Below are positions 7,916-18,262 of a stretch of 64,000 nt of DNA, in pieces. Position 1 is the first letter of the stretch. The number at the start of each line of letters is the position of its first letter. Under the pieces are notes generated by a model. It searched no databases. It was not told where the DNA came from and saw nothing but the letters and a program-made list of their open reading frames with translations. Source of the stretch: Endozoicomonas sp. 8E (GTDB taxonomy: Bacteria; Pseudomonadota; Gammaproteobacteria; Pseudomonadales; Endozoicomonadaceae); the NCBI RefSeq assembly GCF_032883915.1, contig NZ_CP120717.1, positions 181,501 to 245,500 on the forward strand. The letters are read 5' to 3'. The translations under genes and the position numbers were made by a program.

Positions 7916-10900
7916 ATGAATAGTCTAGCTAGATTAGTGACATTGATTTTATTTCTAACTGTACTTTCATTAGCCGAAAATGGAAATACTGAAACACTCC
8001 TCAATGTTAATGAAAATCCAATAGGTGCTACTGTTTCGAGTCAGGGAATACCCCATTTATTAAAAGCACAGACCCACCTCCTGGTACAACAAGACTCTTA
8101 TACGATCATACGACGGGTGTTAGATTCATTGAGCACTTCTGCATCTTTTGTTGCTCTCTCATTTTTACCTTACTACGTAGCCGCCGCCAGAGAAGTTGTT
8201 ATCAAACATCGATCAGGGGGAGCCCGCTCTTACATAACCGATTTTTTGGCAGTATCTGCAATGACATTGGAGTCTCAGATCAGGGTATTCTTTACCCTAC
8301 TCAACCTGAATTTTTATTTTAACTATCTGACCAGTACTGCGTCTGAATATGGCGACAGGGAAAACAAAATCCTTGCCTGTGACTCGCATCTTCCCCGCAG
8401 GGGGATCATGCCTGTTTACCCTGAGCACCCCTGGCTGGCCAGTCATTATTATCAGCAGGTTGTATTCCCTGAAAGTCAAAAACCATTCCTGGAAATAAAT
8501 GTACTGAATGATATGGGAAGCAGCGATGACAGCGGTCTGCCTGACGAGATTCCAGAATGGGTTAATTTATATCAAACGCTTTCCTTCAACCGTATAGATA
8601 AACTGACTATCCAGGTTCCGGAGAACAACCCTAATCGGCTAAAACTTGTGATCAGAGGTGATCAGGCTTCTGAGGAAACAGACCTGTTTATTGATGCTGA
8701 AACAGATATTAAGTGGGATTTTGAGATGATCACAACCACCTGCTCACTATTTGAAAATGATAAGGTTTACAGCCTTTTTCATGGACAAACCTTAAAGGCT
8801 ATTAACAGGGCCATTGAAAAATCAATGTCGGGTAATACGACTGAAAAGGTTGTTTTTTCCCCACATTTAACCCATGTTTTAAAAAGTCAGCAAGGCGCTG
8901 CGGTTATCAGCCTCGATAATAGCCGGAATAATCCGGTATCACGACTGGTTTACTCTGATCACGATCTTTTTAGCAAACATCAGGGCTTTTTACTGCTCAC
9001 AGACTCAAGGTGGCATTCAAAGGATCTATTTTCACTGGCTCTCAGTACGACATCAGATAAACTGGCAATGGATATTTCGGCACAAAAAATCTGGAGGAAA
9101 AATCATATCAACGGCTTTATGTCGTTACTTCAAATGGGAACCGGGCAGTTATTCTATCATTCCATGAATGCCCATCTGGCAAGGTCGTCAAACTTTGCAT
9201 CTACCCCATCACCTCAAAAGAGCCGTTCCTTCAAAGACAGTCTGTCAAATGTTCGAGAACAAACACCATTAACAAAACGCTGGCAAGTCCCTGTTCTTTT
9301 GAGATCATCGGCACATAGATTCAAAGAGATGGTAGAGGCGGGTCAATCGTCTCTCCATAACAAGCTGTACAGGCTGAATGAAAAATTTTTAAACTCAGTT
9401 TCTCTCTTCATGCTTGAGCCGTCGGTTGATAGTGCTAACCAACTGAAAAAAAAACCTCTGGATCAGACAGGGTCTCCAGGGCAGGCCGCAAAATACTCAG
9501 AGGAGGATGTTTCAGCAGATAAAGCGGACAGTAACATGGTCGGTAGTCGACATTTTTCTACTCCATTGGCTTTTGCGACACCTACTTCAGGGGAGAGTGC
9601 AATTGATGAACCTGTAAAACATGGAGATAAACTCATAGCGGTAAATCATATGTTTGATCAGGAGCAACCCATCAGAGCAGATACGTCCTGTCGGGAAAGT
9701 CTGATCTCGAAAAAAACAAAAAGGATTACAACCCTGACAAAGCCAGAAGGCTATTTCACTGTTGGCACTGAATACAAAATAGCATTAATGAAAGATTACC
9801 TGCACGGAAATACCCAACATTTCAGTGACGATGACTGGCTCTATCTGATAATAAAAATGGGCAAGAGGGTTATTAGTGAAAAAAAACTGGCAATGCTCCA
9901 ACAGGAATTTGGCACAGTAGATAAAGAGAGTTTTTTGAATAAAATAGCAAGATTACAAGCATTGAGATACAAAATTGAAGATAGAGTTCATCATTCGCAC
10001 TTAAAAAGACGCTCTAAACTGTATGATGCTGCAAAGGAAGTCCAGTCTCTATTCCCGACTGCAAGTCTGATAGAGATTATCGAATCGGCAAAAAACAATC
10101 ACCCCTTGCAACCCTGTGCTGCAGCAGAGCTTTTATACGCTACAGCAAGTTTGGACGACAATGCACATAATCCATATTTTTCTGAACTTATCATAGCCTG
10201 TTACAGAAACAGCGGTTTTTTACCCCCGGATATTGAAATTGGTCACAAAATCGAAAAAGAAATAAAAAATCAACAACCTGAAGAGGGCTCAAGCCAGTTC
10301 AATCTGGAAATAGAGTCAATGCTATTAGATAAAACCATCACTAAAAAAAATTGCGGTGGACGATCCATCCAGCTAACCTTTGCGGACAACCAAGCACTAT
10401 ACCTGAAATTTCAACGAAAAGGGGAATCATGGAATGAGTTTATCCGAGAAATTAAAATGCACAACGTCTTACACGATTTATTTACTGATTACGAGTTTTC
10501 CAGCGAAATACCTTTAAGTAAAGGTTTGTTTTCAATAACGCTAGTTAAAAGTTTTTCTTTTATGCCAGTGTATAAAATTATTAAAACATTGGAAGACAAT
10601 CTCGAAATTTCTAAAGGTTATCTAAACGGATATTGTTTTGCAGCATCAAGCGATTATGTGAACTATGCATGCCAGCCGGATCCATCAAATACTCAAAAAC
10701 CATATCTCAGATCCGAAGAAGGATTAAAAAAAGCAGCTGTTGATTTAGGAAAGTATGCGAGATATGGCTTGACTTTTGATAGCCTTATTAAATCACAGCA
10801 CACTAAAGATATTTTTGGTCAATGGGAGGGCTTCCCAAAATGGATGTCTTTGACACAACTATCGAGTTATTTTTGTAAAAATGCAGACTGTTTTACTGGC

Positions 10901-11701
10901 TCAATTGCTAATTGGATAGAAGACACTGAGCGCTCAGATTTATCATGGTCCGGACTGAGAGACCTTGGTGACAGCCAAATATTTGAAACCACATTGCACA
11001 GCCTGGACCCTAAAAATGTTTTGAATGTAAAATTCTTCCCGAAAGTCGGGAACTTATTAGCTTATTTTAATGCGCTTATGGATAATTTCGTTGCCATGGT
11101 TGTTGTTTATGCTCATGGAAAACGTTTAAATCCTGAGTTTCATTACAAAAATCCTATAGCTGTTGAAGAAGTCAATAGATTTATCCGAGATATCCTGGAA
11201 CACTTTGTACGAGGGTATTATTCAAGCAATACAATAACCGTGCAGCAAGCTCTTGGAGTGGATAATACAGAGTTTGAACAATGGTTGAATAGAGCTTCAT
11301 TAGAAATAGTCTATTGGTTAGCTATGCAGCCGTATGAGATGACTGATGCCTTTTATAATTCAAGGCATGATCACAGAAATCTGAACGTCTGCGAACATTT
11401 GGAGCGAAATGAAAGGCCTGATCCTGAGATCATGAAAACGGCAAAGGAAAAAAGTAACTTCTTACTATTTGCTAACTGCCATGGCAAAAATCATAATATT
11501 GGGCTTGCACACAGCAACGGCTTTCCCTTACAAACCCTCATGAAAGGGTTGTGCAAATTATCTATAAATATTTTGGAACAAAAGTCACAATTAACGGCTA
11601 AAAAACCACAGGTAGACTTAGCTCAGGCTCCACCACAATCTGGCACAGTTCTTAGAGAAGAGCCTGCAAATGAAGGTTTTCCATTAACAGATGAGCAGTG
11701 A
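7916..11701 (+). CDS. Large exported protein, shared N-terminal module with an unknown C-terminal half
   Basis: About 1261 residues. Residues 1-24 look like a signal peptide (MNSLARLVTLILFLTVLSL). From there to about residue 585 (VKHGDKLIAVNHMFD) it aligns with the next gene product, including GNTETL, IPHLLKAQTHLLVQQDSYTI, PVYPEHPWLASHYYQQVVFP and DKVYSLFHGQTLKA. The remainder has no counterpart there and I do not recognise it. Around 828-850, LYLKFQRKGES…FIREIKMHNVL could be a beta3-Lys/alphaC-Glu pair of a kinase-like fold, with RDLGD farther on; this is weak. A TTG at 7901 could start the frame, but the paralogue's start and signal peptide favour ATG 7916. Shared module plus variable C-terminus suggests a secreted effector or toxin; not proven. 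Confidence 0.7.
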   Translation: MNSLARLVTLILFLTVLSLAENGNTETLLNVNENPIGATVSSQGIPHLLKAQTHLLVQQDSYTIIRRVLDSLSTSASFVALSFLPYYVAAAREVVIKHRSGGARSYITDFLAVSAMTLESQIRVFFTLLNLNFYFNYLTSTASEYGDRENKILACDSHLPRRGIMPVYPEHPWLASHYYQQVVFPESQKPFLEINVLNDMGSSDDSGLPDEIPEWVNLYQTLSFNRIDKLTIQVPENNPNRLKLVIRGDQASEETDLFIDAETDIKWDFEMITTTCSLFENDKVYSLFHGQTLKAINRAIEKSMSGNTTEKVVFSPHLTHVLKSQQGAAVISLDNSRNNPVSRLVYSDHDLFSKHQGFLLLTDSRWHSKDLFSLALSTTSDKLAMDISAQKIWRKNHINGFMSLLQMGTGQLFYHSMNAHLARSSNFASTPSPQKSRSFKDSLSNVREQTPLTKRWQVPVLLRSSAHRFKEMVEAGQSSLHNKLYRLNEKFLNSVSLFMLEPSVDSANQLKKKPLDQTGSPGQAAKYSEEDVSADKADSNMVGSRHFSTPLAFATPTSGESAIDEPVKHGDKLIAVNHMFDQEQPIRADTSCRESLISKKTKRITTLTKPEGYFTVGTEYKIALMKDYLHGNTQHFSDDDWLYLIIKMGKRVISEKKLAMLQQEFGTVDKESFLNKIARLQALRYKIEDRVHHSHLKRRSKLYDAAKEVQSLFPTASLIEIIESAKNNHPLQPCAAAELLYATASLDDNAHNPYFSELIIACYRNSGFLPPDIEIGHKIEKEIKNQQPEEGSSQFNLEIESMLLDKTITKKNCGGRSIQLTFADNQALYLKFQRKGESWNEFIREIKMHNVLHDLFTDYEFSSEIPLSKGLFSITLVKSFSFMPVYKIIKTLEDNLEISKGYLNGYCFAASSDYVNYACQPDPSNTQKPYLRSEEGLKKAAVDLGKYARYGLTFDSLIKSQHTKDIFGQWEGFPKWMSLTQLSSYFCKNADCFTGSIANWIEDTERSDLSWSGLRDLGDSQIFETTLHSLDPKNVLNVKFFPKVGNLLAYFNALMDNFVAMVVVYAHGKRLNPEFHYKNPIAVEEVNRFIRDILEHFVRGYYSSNTITVQQALGVDNTEFEQWLNRASLEIVYWLAMQPYEMTDAFYNSRHDHRNLNVCEHLERNERPDPEIMKTAKEKSNFLLFANCHGKNHNIGLAHSNGFPLQTLMKGLCKLSINILEQKSQLTAKKPQVDLAQAPPQSGTVLREEPANEGFPLTDEQ

Positions 11702-12175
11702 CAATCACTCGCTGAATCCCCATGATTCTCAATCGGTTTTGACAGTCTGCACTGTTCTCTGTTGTTTTTCTGTATTGTTTTCGTGCAAAAAAATACCCTA
11801 CATTGAGACCCTTAAAATTAATTATGAAAAAATTAAGCACTTCTTCTTTTTTACAGCTATGCTTCGATGCTGATCTAAATTATAGAGAAAGCTGAAAACA
11901 GAAGAATTTAGATGTGTAAAAAACACGCCCCGTAGACTGGTATGCAGTTCCGTCATGTTTCTAAGAAACCTCCTTGCCCAGTTGTTCAGTATTATATCGC
12001 TATGGGTTGAATTATGACCTTAGTTCAATGCTGGGTTGGCGAAGCATTGCTAAAACATTGCAGCGAATCAAATGGTAATCCGTTGCAATCTGTCTGAAAA
12101 CATGAAGAAGGGACTTACTTTAGCTGTTAGCTGAAGTTTATTAATAATAAATAGAAAATTTGGAGCCATTTAAAA
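11702..12175 (+). other. Intergenic region, its 3' part homologous to the leader of the preceding gene
   Basis: No gene is supported in 11702-11960. From about 11980 the sequence parallels 7750-7915: CAGTATTATATCG against CAGTATTCTATCG, then GGGTTGA against GGCTTGA, AAATGGTAATCCGTTGCAAT against AAATGGTAACCGATTGTAAT, and TTTGGAGCCATTTAAA against TTTGGAACCATTAAAC just before the start codons. The two genes therefore probably share a promoter as well as a coding module, and arose by duplication. Confidence 0.6.
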
Positions 12176-14524
12176 ATGAATAACTTAGCCAGGTGGATAG
12201 CATTAATTTTAATTTTGACTGCATTTCCATTCGCTGCAAGTGGAAATACTGAAACACTCATTACTGTCAATGAAAATCCGGTAGGTACTGCTATTACGAG
12301 TCAGGGAGTACCTCATTTATTAAAAGCACAGACCCACCTTCTGGTACAGCAGGATTCCTACACAATAGCACAGCAGGTGCTGGCAACACTGAGCACTTCT
12401 GCATCTTTTGTGGGGGTCGCATTTTTACCCTACTACATATCCGCCGTCGGCGAGGTTGTTCTCAGGCACCCGTCAGGAGGCAGCCACTCATATATAACCG
12501 ATCTCTTCGCAGTATCTGCAATGACATTGGAGTCTCAGATCAGGACATTTTTTATACTGATCAACCTGAAATTTTATTTTAACTATCTGACCAGTACGGT
12601 GTCTGAATATGTGGATAGGGAAAACAAAATCCTTGCCTGTGACGCACATCTTCCCCGCAAAGGCATTATGCCTGTCTATCCTGAACACCCCTGGCTGGCC
12701 AGTCATTATTATCAGCAGGTTGTATTCCCCGAAGATCAAAAGCCTTTCCTGGAAATCAATGTTCTGAATGATACGGGAAACAGTGCTGACATCAATCCGC
12801 CTGAAGACATTCCGGAATGGGTCAATTTATATCAAACGCTTTCTGACAACCGTATGGATAAACTGACTATCCAAATTCAGGGGATCAATAATAACCTATT
12901 AAAACTTATGATGAGTGGCGATCAGGTTTCTGAGGAAATAAACCTGCTTATTGACGCTGAAGCGGATGTTCAATGGGACTTAGAGACAATGACAACCCTC
13001 TGCTCACACTTTGCAGGGGATAAGGTTTACAGCCTCTTTCATGGACAAACCTTAAAGGCTGTTAACCGGGCCATTGAAAACGCAATGTCAGGCAATAGCG
13101 CTGAAAGGGATGTTTTTTCCCCACCTTTAACCGATGTTTTAAAAAGTCAAAAAGGCGCTGCGGTGATCGGCCTGAGTAGTCGCCAGAATAACCCGGTATC
13201 ACGACTGGTTTACTCTGATCATGATCTTTTTACCCATCATCCGGGCTTTTTACTGCTCACTGACTCGAGTCAGCATTCAGAGAATCTGTTTTCACTGGCT
13301 CTCAGTACGACATCAGATAGACTGGCTACGGGGATTTCGTCGCAAAAAATCTGGAGGCAAGATCATATCAATGAGCTGATGTCACTACTTCAAATGGGAA
13401 CCGGTCACTTGTTCTATCACTCCACGAATACCTATCTGGCAAGGTCGTCTAACTTTGGCTCAACCCCATCACCTCAACAGAGCAACTCCTTTAAAAACAG
13501 CCTGTCAAATGTTCGTGAGCCGACGACACAATTATCGAAACGCCCGGCAGTGCCCGCTTTTTTAAGATCATTGACACATAATTTCAAAGAGGTGGCAGAA
13601 GCTGGTAAACCGTCTCTCCGCAACAGACTGCACAGGCAGGATGTTTCAGAAGCTGGAGTAGATAGTGGCATAATCGCTAGTAGCCATGTCGCCACTCCAT
13701 TGGTTTTAGGTGAAAGGACAGTTAATAAACATATAAAATACGGTGATAAATTTATAATGGTAAACCACTTATTTGATGAAGATCTTTTAAAAAAGGTCAA
13801 CGAAGAAGTAGACAAAGATCGCCGATTGTTTGATGCCGATTTTCTGAAAAGCGAGATTGATAAATCCCCGTCTTGTGAATTTGAAATACCAAAGAATGAT
13901 ATTTTTGATCGTATCTTGGTGAGCTTTCAGGGGAGTAACATACGACACTCAACGCTTTTGCATTCCAGGAACCAAAACTTAATCAGTCATTTTGATGAAA
14001 ATGGCAAGATAAAAGAAAAAGAAGCGTTCAAGAAAAATATTATTCATACTCGTTCAGAAGCCGTTAAAGAGCTATGCTGTCAGGCATTAGAAAAAATGGC
14101 TGATTCATTAGATTGGTCAGGTAAAAAGGTTGAAAAGATAAAGTTTTGGATAATTCGCTATCCCTCAATCAATCCTGACAGTTTTGAAGGATTCTTCTTC
14201 ACTCCCCGGAACGTTGTGGATATGCCTTGGCATCGCGACAAAGGGCTGGCAAGTCTGGTCGTACAGTTGAATGACAACGATTGTGAGCTTGAATATTCAG
14301 GCGGTGGGCTTAATATTGGCCAGTCTTTAAGCCCTGAGTTTGCTGTTGCCTCGCCAGATAAAGGTACGAAAGAAACACATCGTTATAAAAGAAATTGCGG
14401 TTTTATCTTTACTAACAGGAAGGGGTTGGTTCATCAATGTGAAGATATAGACTTTAAAAGAAGTAATGATGAGAAAAAAGTGGCAGAAAAACGCATAATT
14501 GCTGTATTAGCTGATGACTGGTAA
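12176..14524 (+). CDS. Exported protein, shared N-terminal module plus 2OG-Fe(II) oxygenase-like C-terminus
   Basis: 782 residues. N-terminal signal peptide (MNNLARWIALILILTAFPFAASG), then the module shared with the preceding gene product to about residue 530 (IKYGDKFIMVNHLFDED). The C-terminal part, about 540-782, is different. His686 and Asp688 lie in MPWHRDKGLASLV, a distal His753 in GLVHQCEDI and Arg773 in EKRIIAVLAD. HxD…H…R is the iron and 2-oxoglutarate ligand pattern of the dioxygenase superfamily, though the final His-to-Arg distance of 20 is longer than usual. The substrate is unknown. Paired with its neighbour it gives one exported scaffold with swapped C-terminal domains. It is followed by a hairpin and then the convergent F-box array. 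Confidence 0.7.
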   Translation: MNNLARWIALILILTAFPFAASGNTETLITVNENPVGTAITSQGVPHLLKAQTHLLVQQDSYTIAQQVLATLSTSASFVGVAFLPYYISAVGEVVLRHPSGGSHSYITDLFAVSAMTLESQIRTFFILINLKFYFNYLTSTVSEYVDRENKILACDAHLPRKGIMPVYPEHPWLASHYYQQVVFPEDQKPFLEINVLNDTGNSADINPPEDIPEWVNLYQTLSDNRMDKLTIQIQGINNNLLKLMMSGDQVSEEINLLIDAEADVQWDLETMTTLCSHFAGDKVYSLFHGQTLKAVNRAIENAMSGNSAERDVFSPPLTDVLKSQKGAAVIGLSSRQNNPVSRLVYSDHDLFTHHPGFLLLTDSSQHSENLFSLALSTTSDRLATGISSQKIWRQDHINELMSLLQMGTGHLFYHSTNTYLARSSNFGSTPSPQQSNSFKNSLSNVREPTTQLSKRPAVPAFLRSLTHNFKEVAEAGKPSLRNRLHRQDVSEAGVDSGIIASSHVATPLVLGERTVNKHIKYGDKFIMVNHLFDEDLLKKVNEEVDKDRRLFDADFLKSEIDKSPSCEFEIPKNDIFDRILVSFQGSNIRHSTLLHSRNQNLISHFDENGKIKEKEAFKKNIIHTRSEAVKELCCQALEKMADSLDWSGKKVEKIKFWIIRYPSINPDSFEGFFFTPRNVVDMPWHRDKGLASLVVQLNDNDCELEYSGGGLNIGQSLSPEFAVASPDKGTKETHRYKRNCGFIFTNRKGLVHQCEDIDFKRSNDEKKVAEKRIIAVLADDW

Positions 14525-14604
14525 CCACAAAAGCTCTTTGGCGAAATCACCGGCACCTTTAATCAGTAATGGCGAGTCTCAGCGAACCTATCTTGTTGTG
14601 GCGG

Positions 14605-14628
14605 GAGCCTGACTGTGAGGTCAGGCTC
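14605..14628. terminator. Hairpin between the oxygenase-like gene and the array
   Basis: Perfect 9-bp stem GAGCCTGAC / GTCAGGCTC with a 6-base loop, followed by GTTT. It lies between two convergent genes and probably ends transcription from the left; the T run is short. Confidence 0.55.
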
Positions 14629-14637
14629 GTTTGATCA

Positions 14638-16302
14638 TCAATCCTTCTTTCGAAGTTCAGTGATTTCCACTTGGTTAAGGTCACTGAAGGTCAATACATG
14701 TCGGCCATCGGCGCTGATGTTGGCTGGTCTGGACGCTATCTCGTGTTGAACAGTGGCTTTTTTTACCCAGGATCCATCGACCCCAAGACTATAAATGTTC
14801 GCCATATTGTCATCACTGGCGGTTGTTATAACATGGCATCCATCGCCACTAAAAGCGGCTCGTTGAACCGGACCTTTGTGGTGAATGGTGGCTTTTTTTA
14901 CCCAGGACTCAGTGGCCTCCAGGCCATAGATTTTTGCCGTGTGATCGTCGCTGGTGGTCACCAGGTGGCGTCCATCGGCGCTGAAGTCGGCTGAGTTGAC
15001 TGACTCATTGTGTACAATGGTGGTCTCTTTTACCCATAATCCAGGGACCCTCTGGCCATAGACCTCTGCCGTACCATCTCTGCTGACGGTCACCATATGA
15101 CTGCCATCGGCGCTGAAGTTGGCTGAGTAGACCACCTCATAGTGAGAAATCCTGAGTATTTCTTTCCATGACCCATTGGCCTGTAGGACACAGATTTTTG
15201 CCGTGCCATCTTCACTGGTGGTTGCCATATGGCGACCATCGGCGCTGAAAGTGGCTGAGGTGACAAAATAATTATGGGAAATGGTAGACTTTATTTCCCA
15301 GAATCCGTCGTCCCCCTGACCGTAGATTGTCGCATTGTTATTTGTATCGACAATCAACACATAACGGCCATCGTAGCTTAAGCTGGCCGACCTGGCTGGA
15401 CAATTATGCTTAACAGATTCTTTTTCTTCCCATGATCCATCGTCTTTCTGGCTACAGATTTTCATTATGGCATCATAACCGTTAGTCACCACATGGCGAC
15501 CATTAGCACTGAAGGCCGCCCACTTGACTGAAATTTTATGGAGAATGTTGGCTTTTATTTCCCATGATCCATCGTCCTCCAGACCATAGATTTTCACTGT
15601 GCAATCGTTACTGGCGGTCACCACATGACGGCCATCGGAACTGAAGGCGGCTGATCTGACCGTTTTGTTATGGTTAATAGTGGCTTTTAGTTTCCATGAT
15701 CCGTCGTTCTCCCGGCCATGGATTTCGACTTCTTCAGCAACAGTGGCAATCAGTGCATGGCGACAATCAGCGCTGAAGGTGGCCGAAATGACAGTGTGAC
15801 GTTTGCTCATTTCGGCTGTTTTCACCAGGTCAAATTCTTTACATTGAGACATCAGTTTACTGTTGTTGAAAAGAAGCAGAGCAGGAAAATAAGCCTTATC
15901 TCGATGTTTTATGAGTGACTCGACAGTGTCCTCATTGGCAAACGGCTTCAACCAATCACGGAGCTGTTGTCCATCTTTCGTCGTAGCGATGGTCCTTAGT
16001 TGATCCTGGCGTGGTGAAGGAAACCGGCGGTACCATGCTCTTTCCAGAGTTTTCTCTCTTTCAACAAAATCGCGAAGATATTTGCATACTCTTGCTAAAC
16101 GGGTAATCTCTCGAAAACTCAAATAGCGAATAATCATAGATTTTGTTTCGTTAGGCAAATAGAAGAATGAAGATTGATATTGGTTATATACACTAACGCC
16201 CCTGCCGGCACTGACACCTGCTGGTGTTTCATCCAGTGGAAGTTGTTCAGATGTTGGCGAGAGTGATCCGTCAATGCCGGAATGGCTTTCCATGGGCTCC
16301 AT
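14638..16302 (-). CDS. F-box/WD40-like repeat protein A
   Basis: Leftmost member of the array; 554 residues. Residues 1-45 are polar and probably disordered. Residues 47-95 form an F-box-like motif (FFYLPNETKSMIIRYLSFRE, then RLARVCKYLRDF, ERAWYRRF), matching the eukaryotic LPxE…I…YL…VCk…W pattern. A conserved linker with QLRDWLKPF follows. From about 150 there are nine repeats of about 43 residues of the form SAxFSADGRH, TAKIYG, DGSW, KATIxH; the last lacks its fourth strand, which the segment before repeat 1 (FDLVKTAEMSKRH) can supply to close a propeller. Eukaryotic F-box/WD40 proteins recruit substrates to SCF ubiquitin ligases; a host-directed role here is inference. Start chosen by GGAGGA seven bases upstream and by family alignment; an ATG at 16338 is also in frame. 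Confidence 0.85.
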   Translation of the reverse strand: MEPMESHSGIDGSLSPTSEQLPLDETPAGVSAGRGVSVYNQYQSSFFYLPNETKSMIIRYLSFREITRLARVCKYLRDFVEREKTLERAWYRRFPSPRQDQLRTIATTKDGQQLRDWLKPFANEDTVESLIKHRDKAYFPALLLFNNSKLMSQCKEFDLVKTAEMSKRHTVISATFSADCRHALIATVAEEVEIHGRENDGSWKLKATINHNKTVRSAAFSSDGRHVVTASNDCTVKIYGLEDDGSWEIKANILHKISVKWAAFSANGRHVVTNGYDAIMKICSQKDDGSWEEKESVKHNCPARSASLSYDGRYVLIVDTNNNATIYGQGDDGFWEIKSTISHNYFVTSATFSADGRHMATTSEDGTAKICVLQANGSWKEILRISHYEVVYSANFSADGSHMVTVSRDGTAEVYGQRVPGLWVKETTIVHNESVNSADFSADGRHLVTTSDDHTAKIYGLEATESWVKKATIHHKGPVQRAAFSGDGCHVITTASDDNMANIYSLGVDGSWVKKATVQHEIASRPANISADGRHVLTFSDLNQVEITELRKKD

Positions 16303-16418
16303 GCCTGAATCCTCCATAGCTCTATAGTTGGTATTCATCCTCGCTTGGTAAGGACATTCGAAATTGATTTGGTCTATTAGAGTCGGTTTGGTGATGGAAG
16401 TTCAAAATATTGAACGGG

Positions 16419-18080
16419 TTATTCCTTCTTCCGTAGTTCAGTCATTTTCGTCGTGGTATATTCATCGACGGTCAACACATGTCGGCCATCGGCGCTGATG
16501 GTGGCGAATTTGAGCTTCTCCTTGTGTCGAATAGTGGCTTTTTTTACCCATGATCCATTGGCCCCTGGACCATAAATTTTTGCCTTTTTGTCACCTATGG
16601 CGGTCGTTACGACATGGCAACCATCAGCACTAAAGGCGGCTGGTCGAACCCAACCTTTGTGGGCAATGGTGGCTTTTTTTGTCCATGATCCCCGGGTCTC
16701 CTGGCCATAGATTTTTGCCCTGCGATCTTTACTGGTGGTCACCAGGTGACGGCCATCGGGACTAAAGTTGGCTGAGATGACTGACCGTTTGTGTTTAATG
16801 GTGGCTTCTTCTACCCATGACCCGGGAGTCTCTTGACCATAGATTTTTGCCGTATCATCTTCACTGGCGGTCACCAGATGACTGCCATTGGCGCTGAACC
16901 TGGCTGAGTAGACCACATTATCATGAGAAATTTTGACTATTTCTTTCCATGATCCATCGGCCTGCAGGGCATAGATTTTGGCCGAACAATCTTCACTGGC
17001 GGTTACCAGATGACGCTCATCGGCGCTGAAGGTGGCTGAGTAGACAATACCCCTATGAGTAATGGTGCCTTTTACTTTCCATGATCCATCTTCCTCCTGA
17101 CCATAGACTGTGGCATTTCTACCAAAATCGTCGACCAGCACATGACGGCAATCGCCGCTCAAGCTGGCTGAGGAAACCGGACCATTATGTTTGATTGTGG
17201 CTTTTTCTTCCCATGATCCATCGGTCTTCAGACCATAAATTTTCATCGTCTCATCCATACTGGCAGTCACCAGATGGCGGCCATCAGCACTGAAGTTGGC
17301 CGATCTGACCGAAAATTTATGGGAAATGATGGTCTTTACTTCCCATAAGCCATCGTCTCCCAGACTACAGATTCTCGATGTGCGATCATAACTGGCGGTC
17401 ACCAGATGCCTGCTGTCTGGACTGAAGGAGGCTGATCTAACCCAATCCTCATGGGAAATGGTGGCTTTTGTTTTCCATGATCCATCGGTCTTCCGGCCAT
17501 AGATTCTCACCTTACCCATACTGGCGGTTACCAAGTGGCAACCATCGGGACTGAAGGTGGCTGTGGTGATACCGTAATCATGGTTAGTTTTTTTTCTGGT
17601 CACCATGTGAAATTTTTCACATTGAGACATCAGTTTACTGTTGGTGAAAAGTAACTGAGCAGGAAAATAACTGCTCTTTCGTTGTTTTATGAGTGACTTG
17701 ATCGTGCCTTTATTCGCTAACGGCTGCAACCAATTACTGAGTTGTTGCTTATCTTTTGCTGTAACGATGGTCTTTAGTTCATATTGGTGTGCTGAAGGAA
17801 ACCGGCGAATCCATGCTCTTTCCAGAGCCTTATTATTTTCAACATGATCACGAAGATATTTGCATACCCTTACTAAACGGGTAATCTCTCGAAGACCCAA
17901 ATAGCGAATGATCATAGATTTTGTTTCGTCGGGCAAACAGAAGAATGAAGATTGATTTTGGTTATATACAGCAACGTCCCTGCCGACACTGACACCTGTG
18001 GGTGCTCCCTCCAGTCGAGGTCTCTTGGGTGTTGGCGAGAGTGAACCGTCATTGCTGGAAGTGTTGTTCAAAGGATTCAT
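16419..18080 (-). CDS. F-box/WD40-like repeat protein B
   Basis: 553 residues. F-box-like motif at 47-93 (FFCLPDETKSMIIRYLGLRE, RLVRVCKYLRDHV), linker KQQLSNWLQPL, then nine propeller repeats ending TEL RKKE. It is closest in plan to A and to the interrupted copy C. The start is the MNPLN methionine with GGAGA eight bases upstream. The spacer to A is only 117 bases, because it lacks most of the usual hairpin-bearing spacer. Confidence 0.85.
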   Translation of the reverse strand: MNPLNNTSSNDGSLSPTPKRPRLEGAPTGVSVGRDVAVYNQNQSSFFCLPDETKSMIIRYLGLREITRLVRVCKYLRDHVENNKALERAWIRRFPSAHQYELKTIVTAKDKQQLSNWLQPLANKGTIKSLIKQRKSSYFPAQLLFTNSKLMSQCEKFHMVTRKKTNHDYGITTATFSPDGCHLVTASMGKVRIYGRKTDGSWKTKATISHEDWVRSASFSPDSRHLVTASYDRTSRICSLGDDGLWEVKTIISHKFSVRSANFSADGRHLVTASMDETMKIYGLKTDGSWEEKATIKHNGPVSSASLSGDCRHVLVDDFGRNATVYGQEEDGSWKVKGTITHRGIVYSATFSADERHLVTASEDCSAKIYALQADGSWKEIVKISHDNVVYSARFSANGSHLVTASEDDTAKIYGQETPGSWVEEATIKHKRSVISANFSPDGRHLVTTSKDRRAKIYGQETRGSWTKKATIAHKGWVRPAAFSADGCHVVTTAIGDKKAKIYGPGANGSWVKKATIRHKEKLKFATISADGRHVLTVDEYTTTKMTELRKKE

Positions 18081-18262
18081 GCCGGGCTTCTCCAGAGCTC
18101 CAATGTCAGTATTTATCCTTGCTTAAAAAGGTCATTCAAAATGGATTCGATCAGTTAGAGTCGGTTTTATAATGAAAGTTCAAAATACTGAGGGTAGTGT
18201 AACCAAGAAAAAGAACAGCCCTGATCCGGGAAAATGGCAGGAAGAAATTTTTTCATTAAGAG

